The notes beneath the pieces were generated by a model. It was not told the DNA's origin, searched no databases, and saw only the letters and a list, made by a program, of their open reading frames with translations. From positions 1 through 64,000 of the forward strand of contig JACRJZ010000010.1 of the NCBI GenBank assembly GCA_016219875.1: a DNA stretch of 64,000 nucleotides, in the 5' to 3' direction. This stretch comes from Verrucomicrobiota bacterium (GTDB taxonomy: Bacteria; Verrucomicrobiota; Verrucomicrobiia; Limisphaerales; JACRJZ01). Position 1 is the stretch's first letter. Each line of letters opens with the position of its first letter. The position numbers were made by a program, and so were the translations under genes. Positions 8,648 to 16,390 of the stretch are shown piece after piece.

Positions 8648-8834
8648 CATGTCCCTCCCCGGCCACCGGTTTTGCCAATTCACGGAGTTTTCTCAACAGC
8701 CTTGCCTCATCAAGTTGACCGGCTCGTGTTGCCTGCCCCAAGGCTTGAGCCACCACGCAGTCGGCGTGGTCACGTCTCGCCTTCTCCAGCCAATCCTCTA
8801 TGAAATTCGCCGGTTCTGCTGCCGGATTACTCAT
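8634..8834 (-). CDS. Small helical protein between endonuclease and ATPase genes (66 aa)
   Basis: No family recognised. It is a charged, helix-rich protein (EDWLEKARRDHADC, then LDEARLLRKLRELAKP) without a signal or membrane segment. It begins 97 bp after the endonuclease stop and overlaps the ATPase start by about 14-17 bp, suggesting translational coupling. The ATPase Shine-Dalgarno lies within its last codons. It could be a regulator or partner of the ATPase, or a spurious frame. Overlap and orientation favour a real gene. Confidence 0.5.
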   Translation of the reverse strand: MSNPAAEPANFIEDWLEKARRDHADCVVAQALGQATRAGQLDEARLLRKLRELAKPVAGEGHDDHG

Positions 8835-8930
8835 GCGTGCGATGTGTTGTGCCTGCGATTTGGGTCACTCTCTTTGCAGCCTTCCTGGCGTATTGATTTG
8901 GCGTGGTTCATCTGGGCAGCAGTCCACAAA

Positions 8931-10100
8931 TCAGGAAGCCTTGACGTCTACTGATGAGAGCGTCTCTTCTTCCTCGTCATCGCCTTCGGCATCGGTTTCC
9001 TCCGCGTAGTTGAACTCTACTTTGCTCTGCTTGACGATTTCGTCGAGGATCGCGGGCAGGCAGCCTTGCGCCTTGGCTTGCAGGAACCGCTCGCGCAAGA
9101 CGGGGAGGTTGATGATTTCCTCAATGCAGGCCATGTAGCTCGCGACCACGCGCTGGACGCCGAACTGTTTGCGCGCCCCGGCTTCCAGCTTCTCGCGGAG
9201 AACCGGGATGGGATCGTCGGACTTGATGACGAACGAAATCGGGTAGCGCTCGATCTTGTCGATATCGAGGAAGTACTTCTTCACGTCCAGCGTCTCGGTG
9301 ACTTGGAAGAAGCGGCCCAGCGGCTTCATCACGAAGTCAATGCCGCCGTCGTTGGCGTTGGTGCGTCCGGTCTTGAACAGTCTCAACCGCTCCTGGACGA
9401 GATGCTTCAGGTCGTGCCCGAAATAGATCGTCTGGTCGTGGTAGAAGAACTTGAGGATGGCGAAGCTGACGATTTCAAAAAGACGGGCGTCGCGATTGGG
9501 AGCGAGCAAATCGAGGATGAACGCCTCCGCCTCGCTGGGCGCGGACGCGGTGAGGGTCTTCAGTTTGAGGCAGGTTTGGATGAAGGCGTCAAAAGCGGTG
9601 CGCTTGGCTTGGATGTATGCGTCAATAATGGCGATGACACTGGCGGCGAGATCGCAACTCTGGCGTCCGACGCGCACCCGCAGGAGGTTCAAGTTGATCC
9701 AGTAGCGGTTGGTCTGAACATCGCGGACGATGGGCGTGAACTCGCAAGTCGGGAAGAACTTCCTGAACTCTCCGTTGAGCCGATCATTGAGCGCGTGGTT
9801 CTGGAGCTTGCTGCCAAAGGGCAACTGGCGCTGACGCTGGAACAGCTTCGTGAAGACCGCGCCCTCGTATTTGGAGTAATCGCCTTTCTTGTCGAACCCG
9901 CCCGCCAAGTAGTCCTCGACGAGGACGTAGAGCGCGTAAAGGTTGGCGAAGCTGCTGCGGGATTTGGAGCCGCGACTGGCGGCACGGGTCTTGAGGTTGA
10001 CGTATTGAAGCAAGAGACTGCGCTCGAAAACGTCATCGGCCTGCGCCCCGAAGCGGCGGCGGAGCACGCCTTTGATGGTTTCGGTAAAGGCGTGCTCCAT
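8931..10100 (-). CDS. Probable type II restriction endonuclease
   Basis: A 389-residue protein beginning 3 bp after the methyltransferase stop, so the two are almost certainly cotranscribed. Near residues 249-265 it has GGIDFVMKPLGRFFQVTE, resembling the D-x(n)-Q/E-x-K core of PD-(D/E)xK nucleases, although the expected Lys is Thr here. The N-terminal half is helical and basic; the C-terminus is very acidic (DAEGDDEEEE). The call rests mainly on the partner methyltransferase and the partial motif. I cannot name the recognition sequence. Confidence 0.6.
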   Translation of the reverse strand: MEHAFTETIKGVLRRRFGAQADDVFERSLLLQYVNLKTRAASRGSKSRSSFANLYALYVLVEDYLAGGFDKKGDYSKYEGAVFTKLFQRQRQLPFGSKLQNHALNDRLNGEFRKFFPTCEFTPIVRDVQTNRYWINLNLLRVRVGRQSCDLAASVIAIIDAYIQAKRTAFDAFIQTCLKLKTLTASAPSEAEAFILDLLAPNRDARLFEIVSFAILKFFYHDQTIYFGHDLKHLVQERLRLFKTGRTNANDGGIDFVMKPLGRFFQVTETLDVKKYFLDIDKIERYPISFVIKSDDPIPVLREKLEAGARKQFGVQRVVASYMACIEEIINLPVLRERFLQAKAQGCLPAILDEIVKQSKVEFNYAEETDAEGDDEEEETLSSVDVKAS

Positions 10101-10103
10101 TCG

Positions 10104-10976
10104 TCATTTCTCCAGCAACATGGGCGCCAGTTCGGCCTCGCTGTAGGCGCTTTCGTAGGTTTTCAACGGCTTGACGAGCAGTTCACCGTTGAAGTGCGTG
10201 GCAAGATGCAGCCGGCGTAGCCCGATCTTGACGAAGGGGGCTTCGATCTCAATGCCGATGGAACGGCGACCGAGTTCCTTCGCGACGAAACAGGTCGTGA
10301 AAGTGCCGGCGAACGGGTCTAGGACGAGGTCGCCCGAATTTGAACTGGCTTTGATGATCCGCTCCAGCAGGGCGACGGGCTTTTGCGTCGGGTGCTCCTC
10401 GTATTCGGGCATGCGGTAGCGGACGCGTGGAATCTCCCAGACGTTGCCGGGCACTTTGGTGGAGTTGTAAACAGTCGGGACCGGCTTGCGATAATCGATC
10501 AGCTTCCGCTGCGCGCCGGTCTTGGCCTCAACCCGAATGTCGTCGGCATTGAAGGTGTAATGGTCTGGATCGCGGACGCAGAAAAGAATCGGCTCCCACA
10601 GCGAGCCGAAGTAGCGTTTCGCCTGGACTCCGGAACTGTCGTAGAACCAGACGATACGCGAGAGAACGGTGAGTTTCTTGCGGAGGTAGAGGTCGAAGTG
10701 GGGAAAACACTGCGTGGAGCACGTCAGGTAAAAGCTGCCGTGCGGCTTGAGCTTGCGTAGGCAGAGGTCCAACCAGCCGTAGCTCCACTCGAGATACGCT
10801 TCTTCCGTTGGCCATTTGTCGCGCCGGCCATTGAAGACTTTGCCGATGTTGTAGGGCGGGTCAGCAAAGACCAGATCAACTGACGAGTCGGCAACATGCT
10901 CCTGCAACGCCTCCAGAGCGTCGCCGAACACGATCTTGTGACCGTACTTCGCGAAAACTGTCTGCGTGTATTCCAT
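10104..10976 (-). CDS. Beta-class DNA methyltransferase (probably N6-adenine)
   Basis: Motif IV, FADPPYNIGK (about residues 38-47), lies before motif X, HPTQKPVALLERII, and motif I, DPFAGTFTTCFVAKELGR. This order defines beta-class amino-methyltransferases of the YhdJ/RsrI type. DPPY allows N6-adenine or N4-cytosine; the overall pattern favours adenine. The target-recognition region lies between motifs IV and X. I prefer ATG 10976 (MEYTQTVF); ATG 11012 would add a Cys/Arg-rich leader unlike the family. It is the first gene of a leftward operon with the endonuclease, a small protein and the ATPase. Confidence 0.9.
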   Translation of the reverse strand: MEYTQTVFAKYGHKIVFGDALEALQEHVADSSVDLVFADPPYNIGKVFNGRRDKWPTEEAYLEWSYGWLDLCLRKLKPHGSFYLTCSTQCFPHFDLYLRKKLTVLSRIVWFYDSSGVQAKRYFGSLWEPILFCVRDPDHYTFNADDIRVEAKTGAQRKLIDYRKPVPTVYNSTKVPGNVWEIPRVRYRMPEYEEHPTQKPVALLERIIKASSNSGDLVLDPFAGTFTTCFVAKELGRRSIGIEIEAPFVKIGLRRLHLATHFNGELLVKPLKTYESAYSEAELAPMLLEK

Positions 10977-11267
10977 CTGGTGGTTGTTCAAGAACCGACG
11001 GCAGCATGGCACCTGGCGGGCGGGGATTCAATACTTGTGATAGTTCGCATTTCTTGGGGGGATTTCCGACAGCGTTGATGCGCTCGCCCGGTTTCTCGCG
11101 GATGCTCGTAGGACAGCGCGTCCCGCCTGTCTCATTCATCCGCGGCGGCCTTGTTTGGACGGGCACCGAAGCAGGTTGGGAACTCAACCGCCGTCACAGC
11201 GAGAATCCTGTTTGTCACAGAACAATGCTGGACAGGCCCCGTCCACTTGTGGCACTCTCCTGCCGTC

Positions 11268-12014
11268 GTGAAGGGCGCTGTTAAATGGCGTGACGGTTTC
11301 ACGCTGCTTGAGTTGCTGGTCGTTGTAGCCATCATCGGCCTGCTGGCAGCGCTGTTATTGCCTGCCCTGAGCCGCGCGAAGGAGCGGGCGCGCAGCGTCT
11401 GGTGCATCAGCAACCTCAAACAGGTGGGCCTCGGCTTTCGGATGTTCGCGCTCGATCACGAGAGCCATTACCCCTGGCACCTCGATTCCGAAGACGGAGG
11501 CACCTATGGGGTCACGGCAGGTGACAGTTGGCGCAACCACCTTGCGGCCTCCAACGAACTGGGCACGCCCAAAGTCCTTGTTTGCCCCAGTGACAGCGGC
11601 ACGAAAGCTCCCGCCGCCAATTGGCTGGACGGCGCGAACGGCTTCAACTGCGCCTCCAATCGCGCCACGACGCTGAGCTACTTCACGGGTTTGGATGCTT
11701 TCGAGCAGATTGGCGCCACTTTCCTGGCCGGAGACCGCCATCTCGTGGGAGCGATCAAGAACCAATGTGCCAGCGTGTGTCCCAAACCCGGCGTGGCGGC
11801 GATCGACCTCGAGTGGGGCAAGCCGGAACTGAACTGGAGCGGAGGCGTCCACCGGCAGCAAGGCAGCATCGCGCTCTCGGACGGCAGTGTGCAAAAGACG
11901 CGCGGTCAGGAGTTGCGCCAGATGGCGGACGCCGCTTACAAGGCCCTCACCTCGGGAGAGGTTCGCACGCCATCAGGGAAGATGCCGGACAACCACGTCC
12001 TGCCGCCGAGGTGA
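11268..12014 (+). CDS. Prepilin-type protein with H-x9-DG motif
   Basis: A type IV pilin/pseudopilin N-terminus, [25 protein letters not shown], follows a short basic leader (KGAVKWRDG), so a prepilin peptidase should cut after the Gly and methylate Phe. Near the C-terminus [15 protein letters not shown] gives H, nine residues, then DG: the processing-associated motif of these proteins in Planctomycetes, Verrucomicrobia and Lentisphaerae. GTG 11268 gives a normal leader; ATG 11151 would add an unlikely 39-residue extension. No other secretion genes lie nearby, so it is an orphan of a large paralogous set. Confidence 0.85.
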   Translation: MKGAVKWRDGFTLLELLVVVAIIGLLAALLLPALSRAKERARSVWCISNLKQVGLGFRMFALDHESHYPWHLDSEDGGTYGVTAGDSWRNHLAASNELGTPKVLVCPSDSGTKAPAANWLDGANGFNCASNRATTLSYFTGLDAFEQIGATFLAGDRHLVGAIKNQCASVCPKPGVAAIDLEWGKPELNWSGGVHRQQGSIALSDGSVQKTRGQELRQMADAAYKALTSGEVRTPSGKMPDNHVLPPR

Positions 12015-12027
12015 CCAGCCCAAATCC

Positions 12028-13002
12028 TCACCGCGCCTTGCGGTGGGTCCATTTGTAGGCGCGCCGGGCGTTTCCAGAAAGCACCCCTTCCAGCGCCGCA
12101 GAACCTTTCGCGGTGAAGTACTCCAGGACGATTCTCTGGACCGTGGCCACGGCGGCGTAGTGCTCACAGACGGGCCAGTTGCTGCCATAGACCAGCCGGT
12201 CGTCGCCACAGAGTCTCCAAATCGCGTCCAGCGTGGGCCGGTAGAATTCCGTGTCGCGCGGTGCCTTGCCGTCGCGCTGCCCGCTGCCCTCGACCAGCCC
12301 GGAAACCTTGCAGAAAACGCTGGGGTACTTCGCGGCGGTCTGCATCGCCTCGACCCATTCTCCGGGCAGCGCCTTGCCGTCGATCCGAAGTCCGGCCAAG
12401 TGATCGATCACGATCCTCAGCGGTGGGACGGCCCGCGCAAGTCGTGCGGCCAGTTCCAGAATCTCAGGTCCGCCGACGAGGTCCAGTGAGAGATCGGACT
12501 CTGCGAGGAGTTTCAGGTCGGCGATGAAACGCGAATCCTCCCAGCGCGACTTCGCCGGAGCGGGCCGCAGCCGGATGCCGCGGAAGACGGGGTGGCCGGA
12601 GAACCGCTTCAGTTGTTCGCGGAACGCGGGCTGCCCGGCCGGCAGGTTTCCTACGAAGCCCACTATGAACGGCTCTTTCTCCGCCAAGTCGAGCACCCAC
12701 TGGTTGTCGTCCAGCCACGGACTGGCTTCGATGACCACCGTGCCAGTCACGGCCCGCGGCTGGGGCAACGCCCGGTAGGTTCCAGGCAGCACCGTGCGGT
12801 AAAGCACCGCGTCGTCCTTCGGGGGCCAGGGCACGCCCTGCGGACGCGACGGATCGTAGAAGTGCGTGTGGGTGTCGATGACCACAGGCTCTAACGTCGC
12901 GGCTGGTTCCTCCCCGGCGAGCGGTGCGGGCATTGTGCCAGCGCACGCCAGGCCAAGCGCCGCGTTTCTCAGGAATTCTCTTCGGTTCAGTGTCGAGTTC
13001 AT
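12028..13002 (-). CDS. Tat-exported amidohydrolase-2 family protein
   Basis: A 324-residue TIM-barrel metal-dependent hydrolase. The N-terminus NRREFLRNAALGLACAG is a twin-arginine-type signal. DTHTHFYD supplies the metal-binding HxH, and YGSNWPVCE near the C-terminus is typical of the fuconolactonase-like branch. The substrate is probably a lactone or related sugar acid. The frame stays open upstream over the divergent TIM-barrel gene, but that part mirrors the other strand and was excluded. It shares a 180-bp divergent region with the next gene. Confidence 0.87.
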   Translation of the reverse strand: MNSTLNRREFLRNAALGLACAGTMPAPLAGEEPAATLEPVVIDTHTHFYDPSRPQGVPWPPKDDAVLYRTVLPGTYRALPQPRAVTGTVVIEASPWLDDNQWVLDLAEKEPFIVGFVGNLPAGQPAFREQLKRFSGHPVFRGIRLRPAPAKSRWEDSRFIADLKLLAESDLSLDLVGGPEILELAARLARAVPPLRIVIDHLAGLRIDGKALPGEWVEAMQTAAKYPSVFCKVSGLVEGSGQRDGKAPRDTEFYRPTLDAIWRLCGDDRLVYGSNWPVCEHYAAVATVQRIVLEYFTAKGSAALEGVLSGNARRAYKWTHRKAR

Positions 13003-13182
13003 GGAATGGATGCAGACGGTGTTGCGTTGGCGGGAGTGTTCCTCGCACCGCGTTCCGCTTCGAGCAAAAATCAGCCCGCCAGCGCAGAAAAGCCCGCGTT
13101 GGGCGAAGTATTCTGTTGATTTCCCAAAGCCACTTCGATTATTCACGAGCCGCAACGTCAACCGCAGAAACAGAACAAATCT

Positions 13183-14211
13183 ATGCCAGCTTGCTATCAC
13201 GCCAGTATCGAAGGCGCCCAACACGGCGCGAAATCCCTTGCTCAATTCCTCGACTACGCCAAAGCCTCCGGTGCCAGCGGCGCGCAGCCGTCGAACTACA
13301 TGCTCCAGGCCGAGAAAGGCTTCAAGAGCGTGAAGGAGATCAAGGACACCTTCGAGTCGCGCGGCATGAGCTTGGACGGCATTTCCTGTCACTGCCCGAT
13401 CTGGGTCCACACGACGGCCTGGACGGAAAGCCCGACCATCCGTCCGTTCATCCCGGCGGACGTGGCCAAGAAGTCCCCGGCCGAAATCGAGAAGTGGTGC
13501 GAGAACTACATGCTCAAGCTCATGGACCTCGCAGTCGAACTCGGCGTGAAGATCCTGCCGACGTTCTGGGGCGTGGCCTTCGGCTGGGAGATGGCCTCCG
13601 GCTATCCGTGGGGGTTCTGGGCTGGCCCCGGCTACGACTTCCTCAAGGAAGGCCAGGAGCGGTTCGTCAAGAAGACCGCCAAGATTCGCGCCCACGCCAA
13701 CAAGCTCGGCATCTACCTCGCCCACGAAATCCACCCCGGCACGGCCGCCATGTGCGCCGACGACTTCAACATGCTCGTCACCATCTGCGACGGTGACAAA
13801 TGCCTCGGCGTGAATGCCGACCCGTCCCACTGCTGGGAAGGCGAGAGTTGGGAGACGCGCTTCCTCAAGGTCGGCGCCCGCATCTACGCTGCGCACATCA
13901 AGAACTTCGTCATCCGCCCGGGCTTCCCGCTGCGCATGATGAACGGCAACTGGCCGAACCGCGCCATGCAGTTCGTCGATTTGCCGTCCGGCGACATCAA
14001 CATGCAGCGCTACGCCGAACTGCTCATTCACGTCGGCTACCCGACCCGCTATTGCCAGATCATGGGCCGGAAGACCGCGCCGCTGGTCGTGGAAGCCGAG
14101 AGCGCCCACAAGGATCTCGACTACGCCAGCGCCAACGGCATCGCCTACGTGCGCGACTGGCTTACCTGGCCGGTGGCCGCCGGATCGTTTGAAGACGGCA
14201 TGGGCGCCTGA
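13183..14211 (+). CDS. Xylose isomerase-like TIM-barrel (sugar phosphate isomerase/epimerase family)
   Basis: A 342-residue cytoplasmic protein. Candidate metal ligands are spaced along the barrel: LAHEIHPG, NADPSHCWEG, AAHIKN and VVEAESAH. These are typical of the AP endonuclease family 2/xylose isomerase-like fold, which includes epimerases and inositol or glucoside catabolic enzymes. The divergent amidohydrolase neighbour suggests sugar or sugar-acid catabolism. A strong terminator follows 25 bp after the stop. Confidence 0.85.
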   Translation: MPACYHASIEGAQHGAKSLAQFLDYAKASGASGAQPSNYMLQAEKGFKSVKEIKDTFESRGMSLDGISCHCPIWVHTTAWTESPTIRPFIPADVAKKSPAEIEKWCENYMLKLMDLAVELGVKILPTFWGVAFGWEMASGYPWGFWAGPGYDFLKEGQERFVKKTAKIRAHANKLGIYLAHEIHPGTAAMCADDFNMLVTICDGDKCLGVNADPSHCWEGESWETRFLKVGARIYAAHIKNFVIRPGFPLRMMNGNWPNRAMQFVDLPSGDINMQRYAELLIHVGYPTRYCQIMGRKTAPLVVEAESAHKDLDYASANGIAYVRDWLTWPVAAGSFEDGMGA

Positions 14212-14235
14212 GCTTGCCGGTTCAGTTTTGCACCA

Positions 14236-14267
14236 CGGGACGGAGACAACCTCTCCGTCCCGTTTTT
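14236..14267 (+). terminator. Rho-independent terminator
   Basis: Perfect 10-bp stem CGGGACGGAG (14236-14245) with CTCCGTCCCG (14253-14262), a 7-nt loop, then TTTTTGTT. It ends the TIM-barrel transcript and insulates rpsB. Confidence 0.9.
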
Positions 14268-14289
14268 GTTGCCCGCTCCAAAATAACTG

Positions 14290-14317
14290 TTGCAGCGAAG
14301 CGGGGCTTTGCTAACGT
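14290..14317 (+). promoter_or_regulatory. Possible sigma-70 promoter for rpsB-tsf
   Basis: TTGCAG (14290-14295), a 16-bp spacer, then TAACGT (14312-14317), just after a terminator and about 170 bp before rpsB. The long leader could carry S2-dependent control, but I did not identify a specific fold. Confidence 0.4.
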
Positions 14318-14486
14318 GCGCGCTCTTTCGCAGCCGCGCTGGCGGATGCCAGACCGGCGGCGAGAGTCAACGGCCACGAAACTTGCCGCGGCCCGCGTGG
14401 GCGGCGGCGGCCACAACAACACTGAAACCAATCCCGTGTTCCGCGGGATGGCCTGCCCAACGGCGGGTCTTCAACCATAGGAAAAC

Positions 14487-15299
14487 ATGATCAGCATTGG
14501 CATTAAGGAATTGCTCGAAGCCGGCGTTCACTTCGGTCATCAGACCAAACGGTGGAACCCCAAGATGAAGCCCTTCATCTTCGACGCCCGCAACGGCATC
14601 CACATCATCGACCTCAGCCAGACCGTCAAGCAGCTCGAAGCCGCCTGCGACTTCCTCGCCGCCACCGTCCGCAAGGGCGGCCAGGTCATCTTCGTCGGCA
14701 CCAAGAAGCAGGCGCAAGAAGCCGTCAAAGACGCCGCCAAAGTCTGCGGCCAGCATTGGGTCACCGAACGCTGGCTGGGCGGCACCCTCACCAATTTCAA
14801 CACCATCCGGCGCTCGCTGGGACGCCTCCGCGAAATCGAGAAGATGGATGCCGACGGCTCCATCAACCAGTATGTGAAGCAAGAGCAGTCCATGCTCCGC
14901 CGCGAAGCCGCCCGCCTGGTCAAGAACCTGGACGGCATCCGCACCCTCGACAAGCAGCCCGACGCCATGTTCGTCGTCGATATCAAGCGCGAGAAGAACG
15001 CCGTGGCCGAGGCCCGCCGTCTCAAGATTCCCCTGGTGGCCATCACTGACACCAACGCTGATCCTGACTTGGTGGATTACCCGATCGCCGGCAATGACGA
15101 CGCCATCCGCTCGGTGCGGTTGATCCTGAGCACCATCGTGCAGACCGTCTCGCAAGCGCGCGGGGAATACGAAGCCCGGTTTGCCGCGCGCAAGAAAGAC
15201 GCCGAACCCGCCCCCCAACCGGCCACTGAAGTTCCTGCTCCCGTCCCGCCCCCGATCCCTGTCTTGGCGCCGGCACCGACTCCGATCGCCCCAGCCTGA
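14487..15299 (+). CDS. rpsB: 30S ribosomal protein S2
   Basis: The protein begins MISIGIKELLEAGVHFGHQTKRWNPKMKPF and contains LGGTLTNFNTI, both S2 signatures. It runs to 270 residues; the last ~35 are a Pro/Ala-rich tail (PAPQPATEVPAPVPPP) beyond the conserved fold. AGGA lies 6 nt before ATG. It is followed by tsf in the usual bacterial order, with 89 bp between. Confidence 0.98.
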   Translation: MISIGIKELLEAGVHFGHQTKRWNPKMKPFIFDARNGIHIIDLSQTVKQLEAACDFLAATVRKGGQVIFVGTKKQAQEAVKDAAKVCGQHWVTERWLGGTLTNFNTIRRSLGRLREIEKMDADGSINQYVKQEQSMLRREAARLVKNLDGIRTLDKQPDAMFVVDIKREKNAVAEARRLKIPLVAITDTNADPDLVDYPIAGNDDAIRSVRLILSTIVQTVSQARGEYEARFAARKKDAEPAPQPATEVPAPVPPPIPVLAPAPTPIAPA

Positions 15300-15388
15300 C
15301 CGCTCAGACCGGGTTCCCGGCGATGCGTTGCTCGTGTCCGCCGGGGCCGAACCTTGACCTTTGAACCCTCAACTTTGAACTAACAGAC

Positions 15389-16231
15389 ATGGCCCAGATT
15401 ACTCCTGACATTGTTGCCAAACTCCGTGACATGACCAACGCCGGGTTCCTCACCTGCAAGAAGGCCCTTGAGGAAGCCAACGGCGACCTGAACCTCGCCG
15501 TGGAAATCCTGCGCAAGAAGGGCGCCGCCACCGCACAGATCAAGGCGGCCCGCACCGCCAAGGATGGCGTCATCGCCCAGTGCATCCAGCCCGGTGCGCG
15601 CGTCGGGCTGCTGGTCGAAGTCGGTTGTGAAACCGACTTCGTGGCCCGCAACGAAGCCTTCCGCGCGTTCTGCGACGACATCGCCCGGAAGCTGGCCGAC
15701 AATCCGTCCGCCGATCTCGAAGCCGACCGCGTGGCGCAGTTGGCCAAGATGGGCGAGAAGATCGAGTTCCGCCGCCAGCAGCGCATGGAAGTCAGCGGCC
15801 ACGGCATGGTCGCCGCCTACATCCACACCGGTGCGAAGGTCGGCGTGCTGGTCGAAGTCGGCGCGGGCAAAGACACCACCGTGGCCCACGACGACTTCAA
15901 GCAACTCGTGCGCGACATCACCCTCCAGATCGCCGCGGCCAGCCCGGTCGCCGTCACCCGCGAAAGCGTCGATCCGGCCGTGATCGCCAAGGAAAAGGAA
16001 ATCGCTGCCGAGCAGGTCAAAGGCAAGCCGCCGCAGGCCATTGCCAAGATCATCGAGGGCAAACTGGAGAAGTACTTCCAGACCTTCTGCCTCGTGGACC
16101 AGGGCTTCGTGAAGAAGAACGGCGAAGTCTCCGTGAAGGACCATGTCGCCTCTGTGGCCAAGCAACTCGGAGACGAGATCACCCTCCGCCGCTTCGTGCG
16201 CTTTCAGGTGGGCGAGACTCCGGCCGCCTGA
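15389..16231 (+). CDS. tsf: Translation elongation factor Ts
   Basis: Nucleotide exchange factor for EF-Tu. The N-terminal UBA-like domain has MTNAGFLTCKKALEEANGDL, followed by the hallmark TDFVARNE in the first core subdomain and a second core repeat (GVLVEVGAGKDTTVAHDDF). At 280 residues it is normal length. It is cotranscribed with rpsB and followed by a terminator. Confidence 0.98.
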   Translation: MAQITPDIVAKLRDMTNAGFLTCKKALEEANGDLNLAVEILRKKGAATAQIKAARTAKDGVIAQCIQPGARVGLLVEVGCETDFVARNEAFRAFCDDIARKLADNPSADLEADRVAQLAKMGEKIEFRRQQRMEVSGHGMVAAYIHTGAKVGVLVEVGAGKDTTVAHDDFKQLVRDITLQIAAASPVAVTRESVDPAVIAKEKEIAAEQVKGKPPQAIAKIIEGKLEKYFQTFCLVDQGFVKKNGEVSVKDHVASVAKQLGDEITLRRFVRFQVGETPAA

Positions 16232-16250
16232 TCGGGATGTCATTTTGCCG

Positions 16251-16281
16251 GGCTGGCGTTTTCGGACGCCGGCCTTTTTTG
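16251..16281 (+). terminator. Rho-independent terminator after tsf
   Basis: Stem GGCTGGCG (16251-16258) with CGCCGGCC (16267-16274), one G-U pair, 8-nt loop, then six T's. It lies 20 bp after the tsf stop. Confidence 0.88.
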
Positions 16282-16324
16282 TTTGGCCTGCTCTTCCCGC
16301 CAGCGAGGTTGAATGGTTGAAGAG

Positions 16325-16390
16325 TTCAAGCGTTGAAGAGGCTCCAGCATCGGGCTGAAACCCTTCCATGGAGCCTCTTCAACGCTTCAA
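16325..16390. repeat. Inverted repeat at a convergent gene end
   Basis: Arms at 16325-16346 and 16369-16390 pair over 22 bp with one mismatch; the loop is about 22 nt. The right arm covers the stop codon of the leftward ferredoxin-like gene. It could be a leftward terminator or processing signal. Confidence 0.7.

Noticed and set aside
12028..14109. A 693-residue minus-strand protein covering the amidohydrolase and the TIM-barrel gene
   Set aside because: Only the part from ATG 13002 has protein family features. The upstream part is the mirror of the TIM-barrel gene.
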